Assembly (NCBI GenBank): GCA_036877525.1
Contig: JAZGTH010000019.1
Location: forward strand, 6,401,501 to 6,465,500
Length of the DNA stretch: 64,000 nucleotides
Direction of reading: 5' to 3'
Source of the DNA: Chromobotia macracanthus
Taxonomy: Eukaryota > Chordata > Actinopteri > Cypriniformes > Botiidae
The position numbers were made by a program, and so were the translations under genes. A model generated the notes under the pieces. That model was not told the DNA's origin and searched no databases. It was given only the letters and a program-made list of their open reading frames with translations. Below, one piece after another: positions 37,001 through 49,870 of the stretch. Within the stretch, counting starts at the first letter, position 1, and each line of letters starts with the position of its first letter.

Positions 37001-40000
37001 TCTCAGAACTTCTTCAGCAAGCACAACACATAATGCAAAAGCCCCGGCGCAGAATGTGAATCCATATGGAGGTGACTTTTGCACGGGTGAGCACCACTAA
37101 ATCTACTTCCTGTTACTGTATTTCCTTTTAGTCAGAGTGTGAGTATTTTTGCAGTACTTCAGCATGAGGCACAACACACTGCAGTCATAATTACATTTTG
37201 CCGGGTGGCCGCAATTTTAAACATGAAGCCAGCATGCAGCCGATCTCCTGACACTGTCCAAAACTGACTTCAGAATCTTTTAGCAGTTTATCATCCTCCA
37301 AGCACATGACTGAATCAAGACCATATGCTGATTCCAGATTTATTGGGAAAAGATGTAAATGATCATACCTACTGGTCAAACATGATATAAATGAACTACA
37401 GCTTGTGTTCGTGAAAGTTCTCTGCTTTGTAGCCCGTATAGTCTTACCGCAACCCAACCAGATTCTTTTGGTAAAAGAAGCCAGTGTTACAGCATTACGG
37501 TAATGTATTGCTGTAAGTACCGTATGCTGCAAATCACATTTTTTTTAAGCTACAAGTAATATAATGCTTTACCTTCTGAATTTATGCCAAACACCCAAGT
37601 TAGCTGTTCAGTCTAGGGGAATGTAGTCGAATACCCCTAGCTTGTAGAATTATATGTAGAATTATATGAACAAATGAACTCATAAGTAAACACTTTGCTT
37701 TCAAAAGTATCGTTCCTCACTACTCACAGTGGCTTTTCTCTTGTTCTGCCACTTTAAACCAAAACAGTGTTGTCTTGTGTTTAACAGCTGTTTTTATTGC
37801 AGCCGCTGTGATGAGAGATTTTCAACACACTGGGGTTTAGGGGTTAACCAACATCAACCTCAAGAGACGCCAGCACTGATTTGTCTGCCATTGACATAGA
37901 TGCTAATGAAAGGGTTCGGTACACAGAAGATACCACGTGTAGGAGTCGAAAGCATGACCTATTCAAAATCAAGACAAAGCAGTCTTAATGCTAACTTTGT
38001 ACGGATTAGCTGTCATAATAGAGCATTTGGAAACGGCTGAACAGTGCTAAAAACTCTATGAGATCCAAAATTAATTATTAAAAATAATAATTTACTTTGG
38101 AAGATCAATTTTTCGAAAAAATGATCTTTAATGCACGCAGTAAATGTTTCTTCCCTCTGTGTACTGTATATATTATACAGTCGGGTTACAGAACGTCACT
38201 AATTAAAATGTAATATTTTTTATTTAATTTATTCATTTTTTTATTTGTTCAGTATAGACCTATTGTAGCATTTAACTATAAGAGCAAATGGCTGTATGTA
38301 TATATTAAATTTAAAAAGTCATGTTTAAATACAGATCAGAGCAAAAACGAAGCTTCATTAGATCCGGGTGCCAATGCACTGCATTCATACTGACAGATGA
38401 AGAGAGATGGGAAATGACTTTTGACCTTTGCATTGCATCTGGCCCCCATTAGCCCTCCACGAACCTCAACTGGCATTTAGTGACCTTCTGTATCAAGAGC
38501 ATCCATCACTCGTCAAGCCGTCGTCATTGTGGCGCTTTTTGGAATGACATGTGAGAGTAAACTATAGGAGAAATGATCTTCTGTGCCTGAAGCTAGAGAT
38601 CTGGTTCCAGCATTAAACATCTAAGTCCCTGATAAGGAACCTCTGAACTCATTCCTCTAAAATGAGAATTAGATCTAAATTGTTTCCTCCTATACTTGCA
38701 CAGATTAGATTCAATATTGTTACATCAATCAGCTGGTGAACCTGGTGGACCATCATGGCCTTTCCAGTGAAGCTGGTCAACCAAGGAATTCTTGCAGTTT
38801 AAGAGGCCTAGTATACTGCAGTTAAAAGATTTCAGTTTAAACTAAAATAAATGATCAAATTTACTCGAATCCAGATTAATTTACCTATACAATGTACATT
38901 AATTTTAGAGCTACATCTAAAACTAATTTGATCTTTAAATGAGACTGCTGAGACAACTGAGATCTCCAACAAACCTCTTGAGCTACAAAGGCATCTGAAC
39001 AATGAAATCTTATCTTATTCTTACAATAGTTTGAAACATCGACCATAACTGTCACACCTGAAAATCGTGACTTTTTTTAAAACACCTTCCTCAATAATAT
39101 GAATGTGTTAGGTAAGTCTAATGTTAAGAACATTAAGTACAGGCAGATTTAGTCAGTACTGATTTAGTCACAAACTATGTAGTTACTAAAAACTTCCAGT
39201 GAGAACTTCACAACCCAAGTTACGTAAGACGTTACGAAAAGCTGGTACAGCACAGCTCTCAAACGTTTTCCTCTATCAGAAATAATGTTTTTCTTACACC
39301 AAAACTGTCTCTAACCGTTTTATGTGATTTGTTTTGTTTGAATTGTGTATTGAACTCTGGGTTTGACTTTGGCGTTCCAATACAAAATGATCATGTAGTG
39401 AAGTATGATGTTCAGCATATGTTGGCCGAGAATTAAGGGCCGTTGTCTTTGAAACCAGGTGGCTCGGAAATTTCTGTAGTGCTGATTCAGAACGGATCTT
39501 CAATATCAGACAGCTGACCTAAACCTCAAACATTTGTGTAAAACTCCCTTACAAGACTTTTAAAAACTCAATATTTCAATTAATTCGTTCAACAGTGGAT
39601 ATACAATCATCACAGGAGAATTCTTTCCTCTGAACTGTCATGAACGAATCTCAAATCATTGTTTATTTTATGGTAGAAACTTCGCTATATTAACATTAGA
39701 AATCCAGGACAAGAAAAAAACAATAGAATTTAAACATAAATGACATTTGAAAAGCAGCACAATACAAATGAAGATATGGTTTAAATATTTAGAGACAATT
39801 GCCTTTTCAATGCGTTTATTGCCATTTATTTAGTAATCTAGTAATTGCCATTTATTTAGTAAATGTAATCTAGCTATTTATTTCGCTCATTTGTGTTTTT
39901 GTAATAAGCAGCTTTCGGACAAGAATGCCAGTGATGTGTCGATAAGGGTGGGAATACTCTGCTAGATCCATCCCAGCTGTACTTTCTGTCTGAGGCAGCT

Positions 40001-40890
40001 CTATATGGAAAAACTAAGAGTGGCAGATCACATGAAAAGAATCCCATTAAGGAACCACACTTAACTGTCCCATTGGGACCTTTAGATAAACACAGAGCTC
40101 CAATAGTCCAGGTGTCCCATTACCACAAGGGACGGGCCAAAGAAAAGACATAAGAGCAGTTTGGAAAAGCATTATCGTTTCTTTTTGTGTTGTTCTCTCT
40201 TTCTCTGCCTTTTTTGTTCCGGGTGATTTTTATAGACCGGACGCCACGTCATTTCTCATACAAACACAAAAAAATCATTCTGTGAGGATCACAACAAAAG
40301 TCTGTTGCTCCCGTCGAACAATGACCCGCACAGAGAGCAGTTTTATCCCAGGGTCCAACAGTAGCCTGGGGACACGGCCAGGAATGGCAACAGGAAGCAT
40401 CACGCCTGCTCCCTGTCTACATGAGCAGCTAGGGTGAGATTTCATAACATGAAAGAGAAGCAGGGATTGGCATTAAAGTAAAGATGAAAGGTCATTTACA
40501 GGCACTGTCATCACCCAAACCCAACCACAACTCGAAAGCTGCAGTCTGATCCCCTGACACCCCTACAGAAATGTGATATATGGAAATACATGTAAAACAC
40601 ATATATAATCTGTTCAGGTATGGATTTCACAGATATCAGTGTCACATACAATATATATTTCAAAATTTACAAAAGCTGTTTTCACGTAACAAACACGACA
40701 CATTTTTTTCAATGAGCAATCTAGCAATTCTATATAGTCTGTATAAGAAATGTCCTCCACTTCATGTTTGCACATACACTTGTTTGCAGCGAGAGATTCA
40801 AGCGCGTGAGCTTCAGAGCCACCCACAGAGTTTTGGAATATAGCACATTAAAACTGTCACTCAAAGAACTCCACAAGAGTGGGCGGAAAT

Positions 40891-40932
40891 GTTGAGATTC
40901 CGGAAACGGAATTCCGGAAACGGAATCTCAAC
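40891..40932. repeat. Compound palindrome with direct repeat
   Basis: Outer arms GTTGAGATTCCG and CGGAATCTCAAC are exact reverse complements and frame a central palindrome CGGAATTCCG. The two 4-base spacers are both GAAA, so the site also carries two direct copies of a 14-base unit (ATTCCGGAAACGGA). It lies in the aimp1-dkk2 gap. Confidence 0.8.
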
Positions 40933-41099
40933 CCCACACTTCAAGTAGAGTTTTATTGTTTATTAATGGCATGTCTTCTTAACCAAGAGCCTCTTATTTT
41001 TATACACAGCACGAAATGCATATGAGATGCTGTTATGTCCAAATATTTTATTTATATATGTATATTTATTTTTAAATGTTAATATTATTGTACTATTTG

Positions 41100-41235
41100 C
41101 CCCCAGCTCGACTCGAACCCTCTAATCAAATGGGGCAGTGCAGTGATTAAGGGCTCCACTGGTTTTGGGAGAAAACATCTCATGCTTGGCCACATAAGTC
41201 AGGAGATTCAGGTCATGATATTTTGTTACTCTGTG
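41100..41235. mobile_element. Probable SINE remnant
   Basis: Two tRNA-like pieces lie close together: 'gactcgaaccctc' near 41109 (box B on the minus strand) and 'ggcagtgcagtgattaaggg' near 41134 (box A-like on the plus strand). The mixed orientation suggests joined or rearranged fragments. Weak evidence. Confidence 0.35.
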
Positions 41236-44200
41236 GCTTTAATATCTTTGCTCTGTTTGAATGAATTTCTAAAGAGCATGTGTGAAAATTTGTTGGTGTT
41301 GTTTTAATCATAGTCCAAGCTGTCCACTGTATTTTGCTTAGCCATAGCATTAGCCAATTAAATAATGAAGTGATAGTTTCAATGTGCATTCAATATTTAG
41401 GTACTTCTGTATATGGTGTTTTCTCAACGTCATGTTGTTTTAGGTGGAAGGTGTAACCCTTTCCTGGTTTATTGTGGTTTAAGAGAAAGTCTCTGACGTC
41501 TTGGGACGGGACTATCTGTCTGTTTTCTGTTTTCTGTATCTGTTATGAGTATCACTTGTTTTTGATGCTGATTCACTGCGTTCTAATTTGCAAGCTAATT
41601 CTATTTTCTTGACTTTTTTAAACTAGCCCTCAACACCCCTCACATAACGCACCACCACCTCTCCTTAAATTTCAGCCACTACCCCTGAAATTTCCTCTGT
41701 GTGCTGTATATTTTTAGAGCTGTTGTTCCAATTTCCATGGATACTTAACGTAGCGAGGCACTATGAGCTATATAGAAACAAGTGTTTTGCCATATCCTCC
41801 AGAAAAACTCTACAGTTAATTTCACATGACAATGTGGAGTTTGGTTTTGTGACAGTAAAGTATCGATTTACTTGCCAAAGAATACATCATTCCTCCAACA
41901 GTGGGCCCAAATGTGTTGGCTGATGGCAGTAAACAGATCATTATATTTCCAGTGCTGCTGTGCTAGACAGGTGACAATGCACCAGAGACTCCGGTTTCCT
42001 GCAGGGGGCTGGATGTGTAACAGCAGTCTCTAGAGGGGTGGAGTAGACAATCAAAATGGGTTAGGACAGGTTAAAGGGCAGAGAGAGAGAGATTTTCTCG
42101 ACACCAGGAGTCAGGCGCCTACCCGAGCCGATCCAGCAACAAAGCCAGTCTCGCAGTTAATGAACTGTGAAAATGTGGAGAAACACTTACAACTGTTTCA
42201 AATTCTAGAAGAACTTCACTGCATTGTACCCGAACTGGCATACACAAACTTAAATAACATTTATGGGTTACCATGAATGTGGGTTTGCATCGCATACTAA
42301 ATAAATACAGACATGAACTGCGAACTCTCCAATAGAAACAAACATCACAGAGTCACTTCACTCACAGTCTTATTACAATAGCCTTAAATGTTTATTATTT
42401 TGTGCAATAACCTGTTTGATATATACAGTTAAGTTAAATGTATTCCATGGTTTTAAAATGAACAGACTATATAATTTTGTACAATATGCTGTATAAATAT
42501 AGCGCTGTGTATCTGTAGTCTATGTGTGTGTGTTGTTGTGTGAGTGTGATGATATGTGATGTTTGTTGTGAAGAACAGTCTACACCATGAAACACTGTTG
42601 TATTCTGTGCTCATGAAAATACACCCAAGACTTGTTGACTTGACTTGAGTTGTTAACTAATAGCTTTGCTAGTAAACCTCTACTGATCATGCATATAATT
42701 ATTCAATACTGAAATGATTAAACAATTCTAAATAAAAATTTGCTGCAGCTGCTAATATGGGCAGTAAACAGAAGCCCAGCTGCATATCTGATTGCTCAGA
42801 TGTTGCTGAGGAGTTTTGATGGAGTTCTCAGTCGTCATTCCTTTAAGTAATAACATCTCAGATGTTTCTCAGATGGTACACATGATACAGTTGTTGAAAT
42901 GTATTGAGTATTGAGCTAGAAAATGAACGTACATTAACGTACGTTATAATGTACGAGTTTTTTTATATCTCTTTTGAACATGTAGTACAAACATGAGATT
43001 TGATGTGACTTCTGATAAATGTCCATTTACTCTCCATTTAATGTCATTCTGTTTGGGAGAAATAATAGAGATGTTAAAGAGATCTTTTTTCTTAAAGAGA
43101 TTTTTCTTAAAGGCAGCTCACTGGGTTTTGTAACAGGGCTGTCAAGATAATGACATATTAGCTGGGCACAGACAGATTCTCACACTACACACTCAATATT
43201 TTGAATTTCCTTTTGTGTGGGCTGAATGATTGGTAACAGAAGCACAAGTGACCTACACTAAGCTGAAACAGGGTTGACAAAAGAGCAGAGCTCTTTCAAT
43301 ACTTTAATGCTGAGATGAATAGAGTTGACAAGCCAAAACTAAACGCTATACAATTTATGATCTGGTCAACCACACACTCCACTTGTAAAGAAAGAGCAGA
43401 CAGCTGTGTTTTCAGTTACCACGAATTCTTTTCCGGAAAACAACCTGCTTCACAATTTTTCATAATGTTTGGAGCATTCGTGACCGCTCTGGACATCAAA
43501 ATGGCTGTAACCCCAAATTAAAATATCTCAGGTGAAATCAAAGTATAGAGCATGTTCTTGCCCCGATGAGCTCATGTGTGTGATATAAATCAGTGTACCA
43601 TCACAGGTGAAGCTCGGCAAGCATCAGGCTGGCTGTTCAAAAGATCTTTCCCAACGCACGACTCATGAATGATGGGATTGTGGAGGAAGGGGGTGTGGTG
43701 GTGCGGGAGAGGAGAGACCCAGGTAAAGTTATCCGGTGGGAGCCGCCCAATTTGTGTGATCTTCCCATTCATTCGGCGGGGTGTGTGTGTGGGGGGGCTC
43801 TTTTTAACCGCCAGAGGAAGGACGTCTCCCGTCTTGATGAAACCCTGGCGTCCCTTTTGTTGTTTGCAAAAACAAAACAAAAAAGGGCAGTGAATGAAAA
43901 AAGAAAGGAAAAGCACAGACCTATAGGAACAGAAGGAGAACAAGAAAAGTTTGAGCCAGTCGACGATAACAATGCAGTCTGCTCACTTAAAGAGACATGA
44001 TGCTATTAACCACCAGAATCCCTTGTGTGAAGCAACAAGGGCGGGGTATATTTTGCTCTCCCTCTAATTTGCCCCTATCTGCCCCCTCTCTCTCTTCATC
44101 TTTCTTTTCCTCTCTGTCTGTGTGTATGTGTGTAAGTGGACATGGGATCTGTTGTGAACATAATAGGACTCCTCACAGCTACACTTCCGAACAGTGGTCA

Positions 44201-44319
44201 TATGAAACGTCCATTTCCAGGTCACTCATTGACACGGGTCCCTGATGAGCACGGCCGAGCCAGCTGGAGAGTGGTAAAGGATCTTTCCCACGAGGGCCCC
44301 GTGTGCCCAGGGAATTTCT

Positions 44320-44445
44320 TTAAATCTCTCTTTCTAATTATGATACTTGCCTTAGCAAACACCATTAATTGATGCCATTTTTATTGTGTAATCAATCTCC
44401 AGTTGACCAAGCGCACACTAATTAATGCGATTACTATCACAGCTT
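44320..44445. promoter_or_regulatory. Candidate enhancer: cluster of homeodomain sites
   Basis: Within 100 nt there are TAATTA (44335), ATTAATTGAT (44364), TAATCAAT (44389), TAATTAAT (44419) and GATTAC (44429). The surrounding sequence has even base composition and lacks repeats, unlike most of this gap. Clusters like this are common in conserved enhancers of developmental genes, and dkk2 is the nearest such gene. Conservation could not be tested here. Confidence 0.35.
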
Positions 44446-47400
44446 TCCACAGTGCTATAATTTAAACCTCACGCAAGATTTTTTCATTAGCCAGGAATGT
44501 GTTGGGAATAATCTGGCGTGCATTATTCGCTGTTCTGGATTGTGTTCTTGATGGTGGTCAGCGTCAGGGTGGTCAAACGTTTTGTGAGCGGAAGTTGGGA
44601 AGCATCTGTGCAAAAAACACATCTGCACATAACGGATGATCAGACACAACCCAGTAACATGAGTGTGAAGCGCCGCTCCTGAACAAGCGTGCCGACAGCG
44701 AGAGCAGAGCCTTCTGCCCTTGTGGCCACCCACTCACTGTTCAGTAATGTGTGGCTGTGCCAGATTAAGGCACGGCCCCTGGCGCTCCACAACAAACCGA
44801 CTCTTAGATGGCATTCCTGGACTCACTCCTGCTCTGCTTTCACATTGCGTTTCAAACCGGATTGCGTGACCGTTATCAGCCAATGCATAAAACAGCGATT
44901 TTTAGTCTATTAGGTCTACATGTGCTGAAGTGGCCCCTGGCAAACATGGTTAAAGCCAGCCAATATACCCATTTAGTATGAGCTGCGTGTCTCTTACCAG
45001 AGCTCAGCATGTGGTTTTGCCTTTGTGTTGATTACAAACAGAGACTGCTGGCTTTGTATTGAACGTTGTCCGTGACATTCCACCTCTAGTCAGATTCAGG
45101 CTCCATTGTCTCCTGAAAGCGCTGGAAGAACATTGAGAGAACCGATGGACACGCCGATTCACCAAGGGCCCCGATAATTGTTTGGCGTCTTTCTGTATTT
45201 GGACAGGGGGAGAAATTTTACCCTTTGCCACCCACAAGCGCTCAATAAGACCTATCCAGTTAAACTGCCAACGTGAGATGTCAGGACAAAGAGGTCTTTT
45301 GGAGATGAGGGATAACACTGGATGTAGATGGGATGTGGGGATTGGAGAGCCTCTCCTGGGAATAGGAGTGGCAGTGTCATGGCTCTGAGCTGTTGAAAGG
45401 CACACAATACAACAGGATATCACATTGTCTCATTTGACAAATGGATTTGCAGTGGTGGCTAGAGCAGGAGTTAATACACTTGTCCAGGATGTGGCTGTGA
45501 AACGTTACTAAGATATTTACTGTAGACTCATTAATAATGGAAATTAGTTCTTAAAAGTTCTAGAAAATATTCTTTCTATTTTAAAGTAGTTATCCCATTT
45601 TAACATGCAAAAAATATATACAACTAACCTACAACTAATAAACAACTCAAATGAATGATATACATTGCTGAAAAGTGAAAATTAAAGGTATTAAAGGTTG
45701 ATTTTTTTGTTATGTGCATGTATTGTGACGTGTGTATTGATGTACAAAGCGGATGGCTGTAATATTTATTAAAATGTTTAGTTATGTGCTATGGTGCAGA
45801 TTTGAAAGTTAGCAATTGCTTGCAGTTATATTCCGTTTATTAATTATTAACCGCTGATACACTATAAACCATCTGATGAGCACTTGATGAATTTCAGCAT
45901 CACCCACATTACAAAACCCTGGAATTGGAGCGTGACTTTATATTGATGTTTATTGAACGGAGAAACGGCTGGCAGAGGTTTCTGTTGTAATATTGTTGAC
46001 AGATCTTTTAATCTCACACCATGACTCGTGAAATCCCAACACATATAAACATCCTCCAGCTATTGCTTCTCCTGGGATGTTGATCAAGGGTTTCTAACAC
46101 TGGTGACCACAGACAGAGAAGAACAGGATGGATTCTCACTGCTGGGGCCTCAAATGCTTTGCAAACAAACACTGGCCATGTTAGTAGACAGACACACTTA
46201 ACCTCAAATGTGCAGCAGATAAAACAAACACAAAACAGTTTCTGAATCCATAACTTTCATAAAATGCAGATGCAGAGCTCAGCCTCACGCAGTGTCAGGT
46301 TCTGATTCAGGTCTGTTAACATCAAAACAATTACACACTTCACCTTTATTAAATTGTAGTTTTTAATTAAATATTATAGTTTTACTGTGTGTTACTCCAC
46401 ACAGAAAAGCTATGTTTGTTTTTATAAATATTTTAAAACAACTTTGCTTTGGCTGATGTCACCAGATTGATTGGATGGATCAATCTGATTTTCCTTGATT
46501 TTTTTTGTTGTTTAGTCCCTTCTCACCGGGTTACTTTCTGGTTTGTAAATCCTTTTCACAGACCGGTTTCAAACCAAATCAAATTCTGACGGATTCAAGT
46601 CTCGTTTCGCCTAGAAATGTCACATTTCAGAAGTGTAAGGGGTTGCGAATACAAGGTTTCACGCTGAATTAAAAAATACAAACACTAGTACAAATGCTAG
46701 TACAGGGTGTCTCTGTAACGTGTTATATACAATACATATCTCTGGTCTGTTGACTTCTGTATCATGATGTTCTGCAGATGGAGAAGAGCTCACTTCCTCA
46801 GAGAAATCAGTCTGATGTTATCAGAAATGACAGAAGGCATGCTCGGAGCCAGAAAGCTTCTTTACTCACCACACAAGACAAACTGAAGCCAACGTAACGA
46901 CGAAGCGTTTTCTGAACTGTGACAGGGTGGAAAATCCAAACCTGGAAAATTCAACCTTTAAGTGAATTTGAGCTATGAAAGCTAATGAACCGAGAATATT
47001 CCAGTTTATTTTTCAACTTGGACTGCATCTACACAGACAAGAATTCTGATTCATCCCCCAGTGTGTATAAACACACTGAAACAGGTTTATCGTTAATACA
47101 CTTGCAACACAAACAAATGTTTAATATACACTACTATCATAACTACTGAACATTTCAAGTGTAAGTGCAGCCAAGTTATGCAAACTCCACCCAGAGGAAT
47201 TACACCGGTAACATACATCCGAAAGTTCATCCGCCCGGAAAAGTAGTCCCACTTCAAAAGAAAGATTTAAACAACTGAAATAAACATGTAGATCATGAAG
47301 AATTCCTGTAATAGCTTTAACAAAAACATTAGCTTGACATTTCTGCTCATAAAATCCATTATCCCCACTTGTTTTCTATAAATGGAGCGATGAGTTGAAA

Positions 47401-47499
47401 CGATTTTCTTAGGTAAAATCAACAGCGGCATGTCATAGTTGCTGTCCATAGCCATTTAAGTTGAAAATAACCAGAAATCTTCCTCAAAGACAGATACTT

Positions 47500-49870
47500 A
47501 AAGAATAAATCATTTCTTAAGCTTGTCTGTTTTCTCTTGAGTAAAATGTGATTGTGATTAAACTATTGAAGATCAGTTACGGTTGTATGTGTGTGAGACT
47601 CTTGGCATGTTAAAATCCATGGATTTCAAACCAGATCCCATTGAGATTTAAATATGAGATAGAGTACAGTCCCCTAATCTCTATCCCCAGACACACAACA
47701 CACATTAACTGACATCTGGAGCTAAAAGTTCATGAAAAGCAGGGTCGCGTAAATAATGCGGCAGAATCCATAATACTGTATCTTCTATAGTGAAAATAAC
47801 TGCAGCATTATATAATACTTATGAAGTCATTGCTTTTCCTGTGTAAAGATGTGAGAGTATTGGTATCTGATGGAGACACATTTGATAAAGAAAGAAATAT
47901 TAAGTGAATTCATAATGGACAATGTCAGTCTGAGCTCAGAGAATGACCTGCTGATCAAACCTGGAGCGACAGTCAAAAGTAAATAACAAAAAACAGATTT
48001 CTGTGATGCACATGACATTCTTGTGCTGTTTATAACATTATCTGTCGGATTCAATCAGATTTGTTTGGACGCATCTGTCTACAAAACCACAGATGTGAGC
48101 TCTTCTTTACTGATCTTTCACAAACATAAATCGAGATAATATTGCTCATATTGTATTTTTATTGCTTTTCTAGATTCACTGAATCAGTGGAACTTGAACC
48201 CTCATTGTGCCGGAACCATTTAGAATGATACTTTTAATTCATATACAGAATCAAAATACTACCGGTTTGTTTGAAATTAATTTAACTATTAGTACTCCAT
48301 CTATCCATTCTCTAAACCTGCTTGTCCTCTTCACGGTCATGGGGAGCTTTAAGTTTACTTAACCTGCATGTCTTTGGACTGTGGGGGAAACCAGAGTACC
48401 CAGAGGAAACCTCGCTGACACAGGAAGAACATGCAAGCTCCACACAAAAAGACCTCCTGGCTCAGTCTAGGCTCGAACCAGGAATCTTCTTGATGTGAAC
48501 CACCAATTTCTTTCTATTGGTGGTTTTTGATGTGAATCACCAGTTTCTAATATGCATGCACTGATTTACACCTTCAATATTATAATTTAACTTCAGCCCT
48601 GAAGCAAGTAATTGTCATTTACTGCAATATCCTATCCATTTCATCTAAGAACTCTCAATGTTCAGTCTAAAATCCTCTTAATTATAACAGTTGTGTCTCA
48701 TAATGAATCAAATACACATCTGGGTTATGACACATTTTTATGAAATATTAATGTGGCTGTCTGATAGATTCAGACATCTTCAGCAACTTTGCTTTTTAAT
48801 AAACACTTGATAACACTTGATAAGAATGATAAGATTCACACTTGCTTTTTAAACCCTGTGATGTGTGACTCTCAACCTTTCCATTGCAAGACTATTTATG
48901 TGCATGTGTTTCTATGACAGAATTTACTTTGAACCTAAAATGTTTGGCCTTGAGTAACAGCCTCAAAAATAAGTTCACATGTTGGTGAGTGAAAATGATG
49001 TTTTAGCAGTTAAAATATTTCAGAATATTCCTTTAATGTTCCGAGCTTCAGCACATCCCTTGTCTTTTTCCCTCTTGATACAATAATGATTAAATTATTA
49101 AAAATTGATTATGGTTGTGGGTGAGACACTACAACAGACTGTGGCATATTAAAACTCAAAGCAGATCTTTTAAGATGTATGACAGATATATATTGCAGTT
49201 AAAATACAGTGATGCTATAAATAACACGCATCATAAACTAATGAAATGCCAGTCTGTGCCAGTCAGTTGTTCCTCCCATATGACATAAAACTGATAGAAT
49301 AAGAAAGAAATATAAGAAAGTGAATAAGGGACAATGCAGGTCTGAGCCGGGAGTATGAAGTGACCTGCTGATGTCAGAGTCATGTCTGTGATGCATATGA
49401 CATTACTTCACTGTTTACAACATTATCTGTCACATTTAATCAGCTGTGTTTGGACGTCTTCTTTTCACAAATCCCCTGCAAACATAAATTGAGATACTGT
49501 CTCTGACATTTAATTTTTCTTGTTGAGAAGATTCGTTTGAAAGTGATGAGGTTGTCAAATACAACAGCGACACCGAGATCCAATGGAAATTCACTGAAAA
49601 ATGACAAAACAATCTGGTCCATTTGATTTAAGAACCTCTAACGTGCATTTTTCTTTGCGAGAAACGTGACGACTCCTGGCTGGTGCGGGTTCGACTGCAG
49701 GAAACCTGGTGATGTGCTTAGTCTAATGATGACAGATCCAAATCCTCCCAATTGTAACATTTTTGTCTCCTAATGAATAAATGTACAGCTGGGATATGAC
49801 AGGTACACGAGTTCTTGGAACGTCTGTCAGGTCATAATGTAGCTGCCTGATGGGTTGCTCGCAGTGTGGA
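47500..49870 (+). repeat. Old, diverged tandem duplication
   Basis: Copy A (about 47500-48800) and copy B (about 49050-49870) share a colinear series of matching blocks. Examples: 'ctgtgatgcacatgacatt' (47999) and 'ctgtgatgcatatgacatt' (49386); 'aaatcctcttaattataac' (48671) and 'aaatcctcccaattgtaac' (49741); 'taatgtggctgtctgat' (48749) and 'taatgtagctgcctgat' (49837). Copy A is longer, in part because a dispersed repeat sits inside it. Neither copy has a convincing coding frame. Confidence 0.7.
48295..48500 (+). mobile_element. Widespread fish dispersed repeat
   Basis: The stretch contains 'cctgcatgtctttggactgt', 'ggaaaccagagtacccagag' and 'gaacatgcaagctccacaca' in this order, a repeat found in very many fish genomes (SINE- or LINE-tail type; I am unsure of the family name). 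It starts in a 'ccatctatccattc' motif and ends with 'ctcgaacc'. It interrupts the left copy of a tandem duplication (see 47500-49870), so it inserted after that duplication. Confidence 0.7.

Larger units (their letters stand above)
30700..39900. other. Intergenic desert, left part
   Basis: AT-rich sequence with no frame that resembles a protein and no exon-like conserved block that I recognise. It holds a reverse SINE (33935), a (TA)n tract, three tandem copies of a 15-base unit (taagtaatgctgcaa) at about 34511-34549, and a repeat piece near 34170-34230 ('ccactagaggtcgc'). Confidence 0.6.
39900..47500. other. Intergenic desert, middle part with enhancer-like stretches
   Basis: Several stretches (about 39910-40450, 43600-44040, 44240-44470, 44640-44900, 45040-45380) have balanced base content and no repeats, against an AT-rich background. 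They yield overlapping long open frames on both strands, which reflects low AT content and not coding. They are candidates for conserved regulatory elements of dkk2; the sequence alone cannot confirm it. The rest is AT-rich with nothing recognisable. Confidence 0.4.

Noticed and set aside
43590..44000. Overlapping 111-117-codon frames on both strands
   Set aside because: No recognisable domain, no splice partners, and both strands are open, which points to base composition and not coding.
45004..45423. A 139-codon minus-strand frame
   Set aside because: No family resemblance, and the plus strand is also open in part; more likely a non-coding block.
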